Shown here piece by piece: positions 1 through 6,171 of a stretch of 6,171 nucleotides of DNA. Each line of letters opens with the position of its first letter. Positions within the stretch are counted from its first letter, which is position 1. The DNA comes from Deltaproteobacteria bacterium (GTDB taxonomy: Bacteria; Myxococcota; Polyangia; Polyangiales; B10-G4): contig JAFDCW010000409.1 in assembly GCA_019312705.1 (NCBI GenBank), positions 1 through 6,171 on the forward strand. Direction: 5' to 3'. Made by a program: the position numbers and the translations under genes. The notes under the pieces were generated by a model that was not told where the DNA came from, ran no database searches, and saw only the letters and a list, made by a program, of their open reading frames with translations.

Positions 1-2
1 TT

Positions 3-98
3 CGTCCGGTAGACAGCATCGCCTTGTCCGAGATCCACGGCGCGATCTGGCCTCGTTTCCTGCGCTACCTGCGCTACCTGCTCAGCTACCATGAGTAG
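3..98 (+). CDS. 3' end of an unidentified protein (partial, truncated by window edge)
   Basis: This is the last 31 codons of a plus-strand gene that begins before the window. The visible C-terminus reads PVDSIALSEIHGAIW and then RFLRYLRYLLSYHE before a TAG stop. Frame 3 was chosen because nearly all its third positions are G or C, as in the genes downstream. Frame 1 has a stop at once, and frame 2 gives a low-complexity Pro/Leu/Ala peptide. The end overlaps the ATG of the next gene by 8 bases, which fits an operon with coupled translation. The near-repeat RYLRYLLSY comes from a short DNA repeat (tgcgctacc twice). I do not recognise the family, and too little is present to assign a function. 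Confidence 0.5.
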   Translation, partial: RPVDSIALSEIHGAIWPRFLRYLRYLLSYHE

Positions 99-1455
99 CT
101 TCCGCGGGTTGCTCGGAACCGAGACCACCTCACTCGTGTCTCCCGAACCAGCCCACGCTGTTTTCGCTCATTTAGGGTCCCGCCTTGCTCTGATATTCGC
201 GCTGCTCGTGGCGGCCGGGGCAATCTCTGCTTGCGGTGCAAAGACCGGCGTCGACGTTCCTGACGCGGGGCCCGAGGAGCCCGAACCCGACGCGGGCCCG
301 CCACCGGTCGTGACTCGGTGCATCGACGTTCCGCCGGGGGCCGGCGTGGTTCGGGCTGATTTCACGGCGCCGGTCTCCCTGGCGGTCGTGGACGTATTCT
401 TCCTGATCGACGCGACGGCGAGCATGGTCGACGAGATCGACAACGTCCGGGAGCGCCTCGCCGACATCGTCGTGCCCGGGACCCGCGCGGCAATCCCCGA
501 CGCGGCGTTCGGCCTGGCGTTTGTCGGGGAGTTCCCCGTCGATCCCCACGGCCCCCCGAGCGTGCGTCCCTACGAGCTGCGGTCGGTGATCACCGACGAC
601 ATCCCGCACGTCGAGGCGCAGCTCGAATCCATCCCCGAGTGGGGCAACTTCGACGACGCCGAGGCGCAGGTCGAAGCGCTCTATCAGGTCGCTACCGGCG
701 CCGGTCTGGCCCCGTGGATCGATCCCTCATTCGGCTGCTCCCGGGGCGGAATCGGCGGCGTCTGCTTCCGCACCGATTCGCTCCCGGTGGTCGTGCTGAT
801 CACCGATGCCCCCATGCACAACGGCCCTCCGATGACGGCGCCGATCGAACCTTACGAGTTTTCCGGGCCTCACAGCTACGTCGAGACCGTGGCGGCCCTG
901 AACTCCGCGGGCATCTTCGTCATCGGCCTCGGCGCCCGAGATCCGGGGCGGCTCCAGCCCATGGCACACCTATCGGCGCTCGCTCGGGACACCGGGGCTA
1001 GCGCGGATGGGCGTTCGATGGCCTTCGACATCGGGTCTCGGGGCGATGGAGTCGGCGAGGGTATCGTCGACGCTGTGCGCACCCTCGCCGAGAGGCTGCC
1101 CCTCGATGTCGACGCGCTGGTCGAGGACGTGCCCGGGGACGCCTACGACGCGAGGCTCTTGGTCCGAGAGGTGCGCCCGCTGCGGGCCGAACCGGCCTCC
1201 GGGGCGCGGGAACTCTCCGGGAGCTCGTTCCTCGGCGTTACCCCCGGAACCCGCGTCACGTTTCAGCTCGAAATCGACCCGAGCGCTATCGCACCCTCCG
1301 AGTCGACACGGCGGGTTCCAGCGCGCATCTTGTTCCGGGCCTTCGGTCGGAGCAGCTTGGGCAGTCAGGATGTGATCATCGTCCTCGGCGGCATCGACGG
1401 AGGCGGCTGCGATGAACCGGATGAAGGGGAGCGCGATGGAACGATCGAAAGCTAG
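91..1455 (+). CDS. vWA-like domain lipoprotein, first of a tandem pair
   Basis: This is a predicted exported lipoprotein of 454 residues. A hydrophobic stretch (about 32-46) ends in a lipobox ISAC, so Cys48 would be the lipidated N-terminus. A Pro/Asp/Glu-rich linker follows (53-73). The vWA-like fold starts with a strand VDVFFLIDATASM, where DATAS (107-111) is the DxTxS variant of the metal-binding MIDAS motif. A second conserved strand carries TDAPMHNGP (238-246), typical of vWA proteins with TDAP rather than TDG. Cysteines 77, 216, 225 and 440 are all conserved in the next gene, so two disulfides are likely. The ATG at 91 has no clear Shine-Dalgarno but overlaps the upstream stop. GTG at 136 would give a more usual 33-residue signal peptide, so the start is uncertain. 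Such proteins usually bind protein partners through a divalent metal at the cell surface; the ligand here is unknown. The last 14 residues extend beyond the paralog's end and overlap the next gene. Confidence 0.85.
   Translation: MSSFRGLLGTETTSLVSPEPAHAVFAHLGSRLALIFALLVAAGAISACGAKTGVDVPDAGPEEPEPDAGPPPVVTRCIDVPPGAGVVRADFTAPVSLAVVDVFFLIDATASMVDEIDNVRERLADIVVPGTRAAIPDAAFGLAFVGEFPVDPHGPPSVRPYELRSVITDDIPHVEAQLESIPEWGNFDDAEAQVEALYQVATGAGLAPWIDPSFGCSRGGIGGVCFRTDSLPVVVLITDAPMHNGPPMTAPIEPYEFSGPHSYVETVAALNSAGIFVIGLGARDPGRLQPMAHLSALARDTGASADGRSMAFDIGSRGDGVGEGIVDAVRTLAERLPLDVDALVEDVPGDAYDARLLVREVRPLRAEPASGARELSGSSFLGVTPGTRVTFQLEIDPSAIAPSESTRRVPARILFRAFGRSSLGSQDVIIVLGGIDGGGCDEPDEGERDGTIES
1424..1430 (+). 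promoter_or_regulatory. Shine-Dalgarno that decides the start of the second vWA gene
   Basis: The sequence AAGGGGA lies 5 bases before the ATG at 1436 and inside the end of the preceding gene. It is the best ribosome-binding site near this start. It favours 1436 over the in-frame ATGs at 1412 and 1421, which lack such a site. Confidence 0.5.
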
Positions 1456-2734
1456 CGCCGCGTCGATGGTCCAAGTGCCGGTTCCGCTCGTCCTAGGTCT
1501 CGCCGTCTTGCTCGCGGCCTGTGGCTCGAAGTCCCAGCTCACGGTTCCGAACCCCGGCCCCGACGACTCCTCGGTCATACCGCCCATCGTGGACTCCGGT
1601 GTCGATGCGCCGGACCCACCGCCGCCCCCCCCCCCCTTCGACATCTGCGTCGAGCTGCCCCCGGACGAGCCTCCCTCGGAGATTACCGTCGCCTTCGAGA
1701 GCCGCATCCTCGCGGCGGACGTGCTCTTCCTCGTCGATACGACAGGCAGCATGCTCGATGAGATCGATCAGATTCGCGCCGCCCTCCGCGAACGCATCGT
1801 CCCGGCCTTGATTTCGACCATTGGCGACGTGCACCTGAGCGTCGCGAGCCTCGCGGACTTCCCCGTGGACATGTACGGCGCCTCCGGCGACCTGCCCTTC
1901 ATTCTGCTGAGCGAGTCCACCCGGGACATCGGCGCCATCGAGAACGCCCTCGACCGCCTGCCAGTATCCTCCGGGGCCGACGTGCCCGAGTCGCAGACTG
2001 AGGCTCTCTACCTCGCAGCGACCGGCGAAGGGTTCGGTCGCACCGTTCGGCCCGCGAGCTGCAACGCCGGCACCGTGGGCTACCCCTGCTTCCGCGCCGA
2101 GGGGTCGCGCATCATCCTGCTCTTCACCGACGCGCCGTTCCACAATGGGCCCGGCAATACCAACCCCTACGGGCGCGGTGTGGTGCCGACGCCCCATACC
2201 TACGATCAGACCGTGGCCGCACTCCGTGGGGTCGGCGCGAAGGTCCTCGGCCTCTTCTCCGGAGGGACCGACACCGACGCTCTTCGGGACCTCGACGCCA
2301 TCGCCCGGGACACCGGGGCCGTCACCCCCGATGGGGTGCCGATCGTCGTGGACATCGGTGCCGACGGCAGCTTGCTCGACGAGGGCGTCGCCGAGTCGGT
2401 GCGCACCCTCGTCGAAGAGGTGCCCATCGACATCGACATCCTCGCCGAAGATGTCGAGGGTGACGCCATCGATGCCCTCGAGTTTGTCCGGGGCCTCGAG
2501 ACGGTCTCGGCGATCCCCCGGGACGGCGCCCTCGACCGCGGCGACCGCTTCGACGAGGTCCTCCCGGGCACCCGGGTCACTTTCCGCGTGCTGCTCCAGA
2601 ACGACCGCTTTCCCCGGGGCCCAGAGCCCGTCGCGTACTTCCTGCGCATCGTGCTTCGCGGCGACGGTGTCACCCGTCTCCAGACGACCGAGGCGAAGGT
2701 CGTCATTCCCAGCATTGCCGGCGACGGCTGCTGA
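1436..2734 (+). CDS. vWA-like domain lipoprotein, second of a tandem pair
   Basis: This is a 432-residue predicted lipoprotein, paralogous along its whole length to the gene before it. The signal peptide ends in lipobox LAAC, giving a lipidated Cys29. A Pro-rich linker contains seven consecutive prolines (61-67), encoded partly by a run of 12 C. The vWA-like core shows VLFLVDTTGSM, with DTTGS (101-105) as the MIDAS motif, and FTDAPFHNGPG (about 230-240). Shared blocks with the first paralog include HxYxxTVAAL, IARDTGA or LARDTGA, the vRTL-E-PxDxD stretch, EDVxGDAxDA and PGTRVTF. Cysteines 71, 209, 218 and 432 match those of the paralog, and Cys432 is the final residue. The two reading frames overlap by 20 bases, so translation is probably coupled. 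In-frame ATGs at 1412 and 1421 are alternative starts. The protein is likely an envelope-anchored binding protein; its partner is unknown. Confidence 0.88.
   Translation: MERSKASAASMVQVPVPLVLGLAVLLAACGSKSQLTVPNPGPDDSSVIPPIVDSGVDAPDPPPPPPPFDICVELPPDEPPSEITVAFESRILAADVLFLVDTTGSMLDEIDQIRAALRERIVPALISTIGDVHLSVASLADFPVDMYGASGDLPFILLSESTRDIGAIENALDRLPVSSGADVPESQTEALYLAATGEGFGRTVRPASCNAGTVGYPCFRAEGSRIILLFTDAPFHNGPGNTNPYGRGVVPTPHTYDQTVAALRGVGAKVLGLFSGGTDTDALRDLDAIARDTGAVTPDGVPIVVDIGADGSLLDEGVAESVRTLVEEVPIDIDILAEDVEGDAIDALEFVRGLETVSAIPRDGALDRGDRFDEVLPGTRVTFRVLLQNDRFPRGPEPVAYFLRIVLRGDGVTRLQTTEAKVVIPSIAGDGC
1625..1636 (+). repeat. 12-base poly-C tract inside a coding region
   Basis: Twelve consecutive C encode the last four of seven prolines in the linker between the lipidated Cys and the vWA domain of the second paralog. 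A one-base slip here would truncate the protein before its folded domain. It could be a slippage-prone site, a sequencing-error hotspot, or simply a proline linker in GC-rich DNA. Confidence 0.8.
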
Positions 2735-2797
2735 AAGACGGGGTCGGCGCCGAGCGAAGGGGTCGCAGAGGGCCCCTCTTCGCGCGTGCCCCGGAGG

Positions 2798-2826
2798 TTG
2801 CCGAGGCGCCCACATGTTCCTAGGCT
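2798..2826 (+). promoter_or_regulatory. Candidate housekeeping-type promoter for the heme/His-rich lipoprotein gene
   Basis: TTGCCG (2798-2803, 4 of 6 matches to TTGACA) and TAGGCT (2821-2826, keeping the key T, A and final T of TATAAT) are separated by exactly 17 bases. Transcription would start around 2833, almost at the ATG at 2836. That fits the absence of a Shine-Dalgarno there. It lies in the only gap between the vWA pair and this gene, so the lipoprotein may be transcribed separately. Confidence 0.4.
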
Positions 2827-2835
2827 CCGGCCGCA

Positions 2836-3369
2836 ATGAATCACACCACGAACACTCTTCTCTCTTCTGCCCTCACTCTCGTCCTCGCCGGCTCGCTCGC
2901 TGGCTGCGGGGGCTCCCAAAGCGCGGCTGAGGCCGAGCCCCACGCGGGTCATGACGGCCACGCGGGTCACGACGGTCACGCAGGTCACGAGGGCCACGGC
3001 GGCCACGACCACAGCTCGCCGGAGGCCCTCGAGCCGCTCATGCGCGACCTCTACGCCAAGATGATCGAGATTCGTGCGGCCCTGATCGAGGAGGACGCCG
3101 GGACCATCGCCGCCCCGGCCCACGCGGTCGCCGTGGCCTGCGACGACCAGAATGTGCACGAGTTCGATCCCGAGCAATTCGGTCCGCGCTTCGCCGAGAT
3201 CGACGAACTCTTGCACAGCGCCTCGGCCGAGCTCTCGGAAGCGGCGACCGCGGGTGACCTCGAGCAGAGCCGCGAGCTTTACGGCACGCTGCTCACCCAC
3301 TGCGGCGACTGCCATGCTCAGGCGCCCACGGCGCAGGAGGTCGACCTAACCGCCCTCGCGCTGCCCTGA
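2836..3369 (+). CDS. Lipoprotein with His-rich repeat and C-terminal CxxCH heme site (cytochrome c'/c556-like)
   Basis: This is a 177-residue predicted lipoprotein: a signal peptide of about 23 residues ends in lipobox LAGC, making Cys24 the lipid anchor. Residues 36-59 form four six-residue units of the type HAGHDG, rich in His and suited to binding Cu, Zn, Ni or similar ions. The rest looks alpha-helical, starting with LMRDLYAKMIEIRAALIEED (68-87) and ending with LLTHCGDCHAQAP. CGDCH (156-160) is a single covalent heme-attachment motif placed close to the C-terminus, as in four-helix cytochromes c' and c556. Met69 or Met76 in the first helix could be the second axial ligand, as in c556-type proteins; this is inference. 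It would act in the periplasm or on the outer envelope, in electron transfer, gas sensing or metal handling. The start rests on the signal peptide; no Shine-Dalgarno is evident. Confidence 0.82.
   Translation: MNHTTNTLLSSALTLVLAGSLAGCGGSQSAAEAEPHAGHDGHAGHDGHAGHEGHGGHDHSSPEALEPLMRDLYAKMIEIRAALIEEDAGTIAAPAHAVAVACDDQNVHEFDPEQFGPRFAEIDELLHSASAELSEAATAGDLEQSRELYGTLLTHCGDCHAQAPTAQEVDLTALALP
2941..3012 (+). repeat. Four tandem 18-bp units encoding the HAGHDG-type His repeat
   Basis: Four consecutive 18-base units begin at 2941, 2959, 2977 and 2995. They encode HAGHDG, HAGHDG, HAGHEG and HGGHDH. The first two differ at only two bases, both silent, and the last is the most diverged. The unit length is a multiple of three, so copy number could change without breaking the frame. 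Confidence 0.85.
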
Positions 3370-3392
3370 AGGCCTGCGGCTGGCCCCGGGGG

Positions 3393-4232
3393 TCAGTCGG
3401 ATGCGAGGGGCACGCGGCCGGTCACGAGGCCGGCGACGACGGTGAGGGAGAGCGGCCCTCCGGCGAAGTATACGTCGAGGCGGCGCTCCACCTCGTCGAG
3501 GAAAGCCTCGCCGCCGGGGTCGAAGCCGGCGATCCAGCGCCACTCGGAGAGGCCGACGAAGCGTACCGTGTCGTCGCGGAAGAGCTGCGACGCGTTGAGG
3601 AACGACATCTTGAAGGGTTCGATGACCACCGCGACATCTTCGAAGCCGGCGGCCTCGAACGGCGCTGCGAAGTCTTCCGCGCTCGGGTAGCCGGCGGCGA
3701 CGGTGTCGAGGCGTTCGATGAGAGCGTCGTCGCCGCTTGCCGAGGCGATCTCCCGGAACATGTCGTGGATCTCCACGAAGGTGCCGGCGAGGGCCCGGGT
3801 CATCAGGATGCGCCCTTGCGGGACGATGACGCGGTAGAGGTCGGCAAGCGCCTTGTCGAGGTCTTCGAGCTCGGCGCCGACGAGGTTGCCCACGGCGACG
3901 TCGAACACGTCATCGCCGAACTTCAGATCGCAGGCCGACTCGACCTTGAAGAAGATGCGGTTGCCATCGAGGGCCATGGCGCGGCGGCGGGCGAGGTCGA
4001 CTAGGGCCTGGTCGCTGTCGATGGCGATGACCCGGCCCCCCTGGTCGAGGCGCTCGAGCAACGAAAATGCCGGGTGGCCGGTCCCGCACCCAATGTCGAG
4101 GACCTGAGCACGGAGCCCCGGAGCGATGCGCCGGAGGATCAGCTGCCCGAAGCGGGCGCTCCACCGCGGGACCACCGATGCGTCGTAGAGGGCCGCTTCC
4201 TCATCGGTGGCCGGTCGTTTCACCGGGCACAT
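3393..4232 (-). CDS. Class I SAM-dependent methyltransferase
   Basis: This is a 279-residue cytoplasmic protein with a Rossmann-type methyltransferase domain. Motif I VLDIGCGTG (44-52) binds S-adenosylmethionine. IDSD (71-74), at the end of the second strand, supplies the acidic residue that normally holds the ribose. FDVAVGNL (110-117) corresponds to motif II, and VIVPQGRILMT (135-145) fits the strand after the conserved L-x-PGG-type turn, here PQG. The N-terminus (DEEAALYDASVVPRWSARFG) is typical of UbiE/Methyltransf_11-like enzymes. The last 100 residues or so contain aromatic-rich segments (SEWRWIAGFD) that may form the substrate cap. The substrate cannot be told from sequence. The ATG lies 3 bases after the stop of the HEAT-like gene, so the two form an operon with coupled translation. 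The gene converges on the heme lipoprotein gene, with 23 bases between the stops. Confidence 0.9.
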   Translation of the reverse strand: MCPVKRPATDEEAALYDASVVPRWSARFGQLILRRIAPGLRAQVLDIGCGTGHPAFSLLERLDQGGRVIAIDSDQALVDLARRRAMALDGNRIFFKVESACDLKFGDDVFDVAVGNLVGAELEDLDKALADLYRVIVPQGRILMTRALAGTFVEIHDMFREIASASGDDALIERLDTVAAGYPSAEDFAAPFEAAGFEDVAVVIEPFKMSFLNASQLFRDDTVRFVGLSEWRWIAGFDPGGEAFLDEVERRLDVYFAGGPLSLTVVAGLVTGRVPLASD

Positions 4233-4235
4233 GGC

Positions 4236-4871
4236 TCAGCCCTGGCCCCCGAGTTCTTCGATCGCGGCCTCGGCGAGCTCGCCGAGGGTCACGGTGCCTT
4301 CCTCGTCGGCCTCCGGGACCTCGACCATGCGCTCGTCGCCACGCAGGGCCTCGAGGGCCTCGAGGGCCGAGGGGTCTCCGAGGGATGCCAGGGCTTCGAT
4401 GCCCGCCCCGACGGTCTCGGCGTCTTCCTGGGCGAGGAAGCGGCGGATGAGCTTGAGGGCGCTCGGTTCGCCGATCTCGGCGAGCACGAAGGGCAGCTCG
4501 CTCATCGCTGGGCCGGTCACGCCATTGTCGAGGGCCCGCTCGATGGCTCGGGCGATCTCCGCGTAGCGGTCGAAGCCCACGTCGAGGATCGCTTCGCCGG
4601 CGGTCACTCGAACGGCGGGGTCGTCGGCCCCGAGGATGCGGATCAGGGCATCGGCCATCGCCGGCCCGGGAACCTGGGCGCAGAGGTCCGCGAGGCGCTC
4701 GAGGCGGGTGGCGCCCTCCGAAGCGTCCGGCAGCCCGAGGGCCTCGTCGACCGCGCTTCCGAGGAGGGCCACGACGGCCTCTTCGTCGGAGGAGCCGAGG
4801 AGGGCGGATTCTGCCTTCCGCGACGCCCGATCGGCGTCGAAGAGGGCGCTTAAGTGCTCGGTGGCGGCCAT
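4236..4871 (-). CDS. HEAT-repeat-like protein
   Basis: This is a 211-residue protein built of repeated Ala/Leu-rich helix pairs. The clearest HEAT-like units are ALIRILGADDPAVRVTAGEA with the following ILDVG (about 75-99), ELPFVLAEIGEPSALKLIRR (about 125-144) and GIEALASLGDPSALEALEAL (157-176). Each has the DP or EP turn with Ala/Val spacing typical of HEAT or PBS-lyase-like repeats. The C-terminal 30 residues are acidic (VPEADEEGTVTLGELAEAAI). There is no signal peptide or membrane segment, so it is probably a cytoplasmic scaffold for protein contacts. The ATG at 4871 was preferred; a TTG at 4907 would add 12 poorly conserved-looking residues and coincides with a promoter-like hexamer. It is the first gene of an operon with the methyltransferase 3 bases downstream, which may be its partner (inference). 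Confidence 0.82.
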   Translation of the reverse strand: MAATEHLSALFDADRASRKAESALLGSSDEEAVVALLGSAVDEALGLPDASEGATRLERLADLCAQVPGPAMADALIRILGADDPAVRVTAGEAILDVGFDRYAEIARAIERALDNGVTGPAMSELPFVLAEIGEPSALKLIRRFLAQEDAETVGAGIEALASLGDPSALEALEALRGDERMVEVPEADEEGTVTLGELAEAAIEELGGQG

Positions 4872-4878
4872 GCATGGA

Positions 4879-4907
4879 CTCGTATCCGCACCGGTCGAGG
4901 CCGTCAA
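4879..4907 (-). promoter_or_regulatory. Candidate promoter for the HEAT/methyltransferase operon
   Basis: Read on the minus strand, TTGACG (4907-4902, 5 of 6 matches to TTGACA) is followed after 17 bases by a weak -10 candidate TACGAG (4884-4879). Transcription would start at about the ATG at 4871, giving a leaderless or nearly leaderless message. This fits the lack of a Shine-Dalgarno. The -10 element is poor. Confidence 0.3.
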
Positions 4908-4949
4908 GGCGAGGTCGCCGGCAGAACCTCGACAACCCTCGAAAGCCCT

Positions 4950-4978
4950 TCGAAATCCCCCGGCCCTCGTGCTAGCTT
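4950..4978 (+). promoter_or_regulatory. Candidate promoter for the sigma-54 activator gene
   Basis: TCGAAA (4950-4955, 4 of 6 matches to TTGACA) lies 17 bases before TAGCTT (4973-4978). The latter sits in an extended -10 context, TGCTAGCTT. Predicted transcription starts near 4985, only a few bases before the GTG at 4989 where the activator's original N-terminus seems to begin. The promoter thus appears to have survived although the reading frame has not. Confidence 0.4.
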
Positions 4979-4988
4979 TCGGTCTCCC

Positions 4989-5172
4989 GTGAGCGAACGA
5001 ACGGACGCTACCGGCCCATCGTCATTCCGCGGAACTCAGGTCCGCGATGACGGGTCTGGGCCCATGATAGTAGCCCACCGGCAACGGGTGGTGGTGATCA
5101 ACGCTCAACGGCACTCCCGTCGTCGAAGCCTTCCTTTCCCCCGGGGGCCGGGTCCGTCTCGGGGATACCGAG

Positions 5173-5193
<21 letters not shown>
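4989..5193 (+). pseudogene. Collapsed N-terminal FHA domain of the sigma-54 activator (frame-broken remnant)
   Basis: From GTG 4989 the DNA encodes VSERTDATGPSS, TQVRDDG and then MIVAHRQRVVVI. This resembles the opening and first strand of FHA-sigma-54 activators from myxobacteria. At about 5097-5100 this frame turns into Arg/Pro-rich nonsense, ending at a stop at 5367-5369. In a different frame, starting just after a stop at 5095-5097, comes NGTPVVEAFLSPGG followed by RVRLGDTELLFEP. That is the typical end of an FHA domain (NGT loop, then LGDTEL). The FHA middle, with the GR and SRxH phosphothreonine-binding loops, is absent; about 50 residues would be expected. The pattern fits an internal deletion that also shifted the frame, or an assembly error. 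Recognition of the family N-terminus is from memory. Confidence 0.6.

Positions 5194-6171
<978 letters not shown>

Noticed and set aside
961..985. TGGCAC word at about 962-967 resembling the -24 part of a sigma-54 promoter
   Set aside because: It lies inside a coding region and the matching -12 GC element (TTGCA-like) is absent.
2756..2781. Possible hairpin GAAGGGG...CCCCTCTTC in the gap after the second vWA gene
   Set aside because: The stem needs a bulge or reduces to 5 bp (AGAGG/CCTCT), and no T-run follows, so it is not a convincing terminator in DNA this GC-rich.
1493..2836. Long open frame on the minus strand opposite the second vWA gene (447 codons), and similar long antisense frames elsewhere
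   Set aside because: These are shadows caused by strong G/C third positions. Their products are Gly/Arg/Asp-rich without motifs, while the opposite strand encodes recognisable proteins.
3370..3395. Short GC-rich inverted repeat (TGGCC/GGTCA around CCGGG) between the convergent stops
   Set aside because: Only 5 bp with a G-T pair and no T-run; chance pairing is likely, although a terminator would be expected here.
4894..4909. Sixteen-base sequence GTCGAGGCCGTCAAGG repeated at 5840-5855
   Set aside because: The flanks are unrelated and the words are common codons in this genome (V-E-A-V-K in the activator). A chance repeat is more likely than a shared site.

Overview
The window is very GC-rich DNA with strong G/C preference at third codon positions. 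Together with tandem von Willebrand A-like lipoproteins whose mature N-termini begin CGxK, a lipoprotein c-type cytochrome and an FHA-type sigma-54 activator, this suggests a myxobacterium-like member of the Myxococcota (order Polyangiales or a relative). That assignment is an inference from style of gene content, not from a marker gene.

Layout. At the left edge lies the last 31 codons of an unidentified plus-strand gene. It overlaps by 8 bases the first of two tandem, clearly paralogous vWA-like secreted lipoproteins (91-1455 and 1436-2734), which themselves overlap by 20 bases. After a 101-base gap with a plausible housekeeping promoter comes a small lipoprotein with a His-rich repeat and one CxxCH heme site (2836-3369). 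Facing it on the minus strand is a two-gene operon: a HEAT-repeat-like protein (4871-4236) followed 3 bases later by a class I SAM methyltransferase (4232-3393). A divergent promoter region (4872-4988) separates this operon from a sigma-54-dependent activator running off the right edge. Its AAA+ domain is intact, but its N-terminal FHA domain appears collapsed: the beginning and end of the FHA region are in different frames and directly abutted, with the middle missing.

How the genes work together. The left block is envelope-directed: three predicted lipoproteins exported across the inner membrane, two with a metal-site (MIDAS-like) vWA fold and one with heme and metal-binding potential. The minus operon encodes two cytoplasmic proteins. 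The activator probably controls distant sigma-54 promoters; no sigma-54 promoter was seen here. No RNA gene, CRISPR array, insertion sequence or phage gene is visible, and no gap exceeds 300 bases. I see no convincing new multi-gene system. The most unusual points are the broken FHA-sigma-54 gene, the stop-loss-like overlap between the paralogs, a 12-C run in the second paralog and the His-repeat/heme lipoprotein.
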